Below, in pieces: positions 62,961 through 64,000 of a stretch of 64,000 nt of DNA. A program made the position numbers and the translations under genes. The first letter of the stretch is position 1, and the number at the start of each line of letters is the position of its first letter. The notes below the pieces were generated by a model, which made no database searches, was not told the origin of the DNA, and saw nothing but the letters and a program-made list of their open reading frames with translations. This stretch comes from Nocardia terpenica (GTDB lineage: Bacteria; Actinomycetota; Actinomycetes; Mycobacteriales; Mycobacteriaceae), in NCBI RefSeq assembly GCF_013186535.1, contig NZ_JABMCZ010000003.1, forward strand, positions 1-64,000, in the 5' to 3' direction.

Positions 62961-64000
62961 GCGCAGGAGAGGCAATGCAGGTCCTGGTCATCAACTCCGG
63001 GTCGTCATCGATCAAATATCAACTGCTGGACCCGAATTCGGGTACCGTGTCGGCGCACGGGCAGGTGTCGCGGATCGGTGAGTCGGTTGCCTCCGGCGCG
63101 CCGACGGTCGAACATTACGGCGGCGGACGGACATTCGAGCACGACGGCCCGATCGCCGACCACGCCGCCGGGCTGCGGGTGGTGTTCGATCTGTTCGCGC
63201 GCAGCGGTCACGACCTGACCGGCGAGGGGCTGGCCGCGGTCGGCCACCGGGTGGTGCACGGCGGCGAGGTGTTCTACCGGCCGACGCTGGTGACCGACGC
63301 CGTGGTGGCCGCCATCGAGGAGCTGTCTTCGCTTGCGCCGCTGCACAATCCGGCGAACGTGATGGGTATCGAGTCGGCGCGGCGGCTGCTGCCGGACGTG
63401 CCGCAGGTTGCGGTGTTCGACACCGCCTTCTTCCACGGCCTGCCCGATGCCGCCAAGACCTACGCCATCGATACGAAAGTGGCTGCCGCGCACGGGATCC
63501 GACGCTACGGGTTCCACGGCACCTCGCACGAGTACGTGTCCGGTCAGGTGGCGCGGCTGCTGGGACGGGATCCGGCGACGGTGAATCAGATCGTGCTGCA
63601 CCTGGGCAACGGGGCCTCGGCCTCGGCGATCCGGGGCGGGCGCGCGGTCGACACCAGCATGGGCCTCACCCCGCTCGAGGGCCTGGTGATGGGCACCCGC
63701 TCCGGCGATATCGACCCCGGCGTGCTGCTGCATCTGGCGCGCACCGCCGGGATGGGCATCGAGGCGATCGACGCTCTGCTGAACCGGGATTCGGGCCTGA
63801 AGGGGCTGGCCGGGGTGAACGACTTCCGCGAGCTGGGGCGGCTCATCGACACCGGCGACGCCGCGGCCCGCCTCGCCTACGGCGTCTACATCCACCGGCT
63901 ACGCCGCTACCTGGGCGCCTATCTGGTCGAGCTGGGCCAGGTGGACGCCATCACCTTCACCGCCGGGGTGGGCGAGAACAACGCCCAGGTCCGCGCCGAC
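62957..64000 (+). CDS. ackA: Acetate kinase, 3' end outside window
   Basis: This enzyme phosphorylates acetate, or makes ATP from acetyl phosphate. The N-terminal domain has VLVINSGSSSIKYQLLD. Then come VGHRVVHGGEVFY with the catalytic region, RRYGFHGTSHEYVS, LHLGNGASASAIRGG and DTSMGLTPLEGLVMGTRSGD. At the edge FTAGVGENNAQVRAD is reached, so about 350 of the usual 400 residues are present. Its ATG overlaps the pta stop, and the two form an operon. Confidence 0.97.
   Translation, partial: MSAGEAMQVLVINSGSSSIKYQLLDPNSGTVSAHGQVSRIGESVASGAPTVEHYGGGRTFEHDGPIADHAAGLRVVFDLFARSGHDLTGEGLAAVGHRVVHGGEVFYRPTLVTDAVVAAIEELSSLAPLHNPANVMGIESARRLLPDVPQVAVFDTAFFHGLPDAAKTYAIDTKVAAAHGIRRYGFHGTSHEYVSGQVARLLGRDPATVNQIVLHLGNGASASAIRGGRAVDTSMGLTPLEGLVMGTRSGDIDPGVLLHLARTAGMGIEAIDALLNRDSGLKGLAGVNDFRELGRLIDTGDAAARLAYGVYIHRLRRYLGAYLVELGQVDAITFTAGVGENNAQVRAD

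Overview
The window is GC-rich actinobacterial chromosome, most likely a Nocardia or close mycolate-producing relative. The right half follows gene neighbourhoods I know from Mycobacterium tuberculosis: fba, DedA, GH76, the Rv0361/Rv0360c/Rv0359/Rv0358-like set and purA; a rhodanese gene with metZ behind a SAM-IV-type riboswitch; and fgd1 near pta-ackA. A fused HadA/HadB-type dehydratase, an alpha-methylacyl-CoA racemase, F420 enzymes and cutinase point the same way. No tRNA, rRNA or CRISPR array was recognised.

Bases 1 to about 29,800 are an accessory region that looks like the right part of an integrated conjugative element. It opens with the 3' end of a VirB4-type ATPase, then a VirD4/TraG-type coupling ATPase broken by about seven single-base indels, a replication-relaxation family protein and a transglycosylase-NlpC/P60 wall hydrolase. 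These would together form the conjugation machine. Small accessory genes follow: a protein built of repeated modules, a set of small proteins sharing a C-x-H...C-x2-C motif, a secreted cutinase, two proteins with a related winged-helix domain, and a frameshifted IS110 element. At 17.9-21.6 kb a leftward three-gene operon encodes a ParA-like/BTAD fusion and two membrane-anchored proteins. An IS630 element with exact ends (23441-24603) sits just in front of a PAS/GAF-like gene. The region ends with an XRE/MmyB-type regulator, a cytokinin-dehydrogenase-like flavoprotein, a methyltransferase, an unknown protein and a protein with a possible PD-(D/E)XK nuclease core.

From about 29.8 kb the window is intact housekeeping sequence: central carbon metabolism (fba, pta, ackA), purine synthesis and uptake (purA, a purine nucleoside permease-like lipoprotein), envelope and lipid functions (DedA, GH76, Had, Mcr), DNA repair (ogt), redox (fprA with an IdeR-like box, fgd1, a Ddn-family protein), sulfur metabolism (rhodanese, metZ) and several regulators (MocR, LuxR-LAL, LysR).

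Features worth a second look include the strong +1 bias of frameshifts, confined to the accessory half; the recurring small zinc-motif family; a palindromic repeat found three times at 49.9, 51.5 and 57.4 kb, the last copy ending a nine-unit 22-bp tandem array; and the IS110 flank as a possible bridge RNA.
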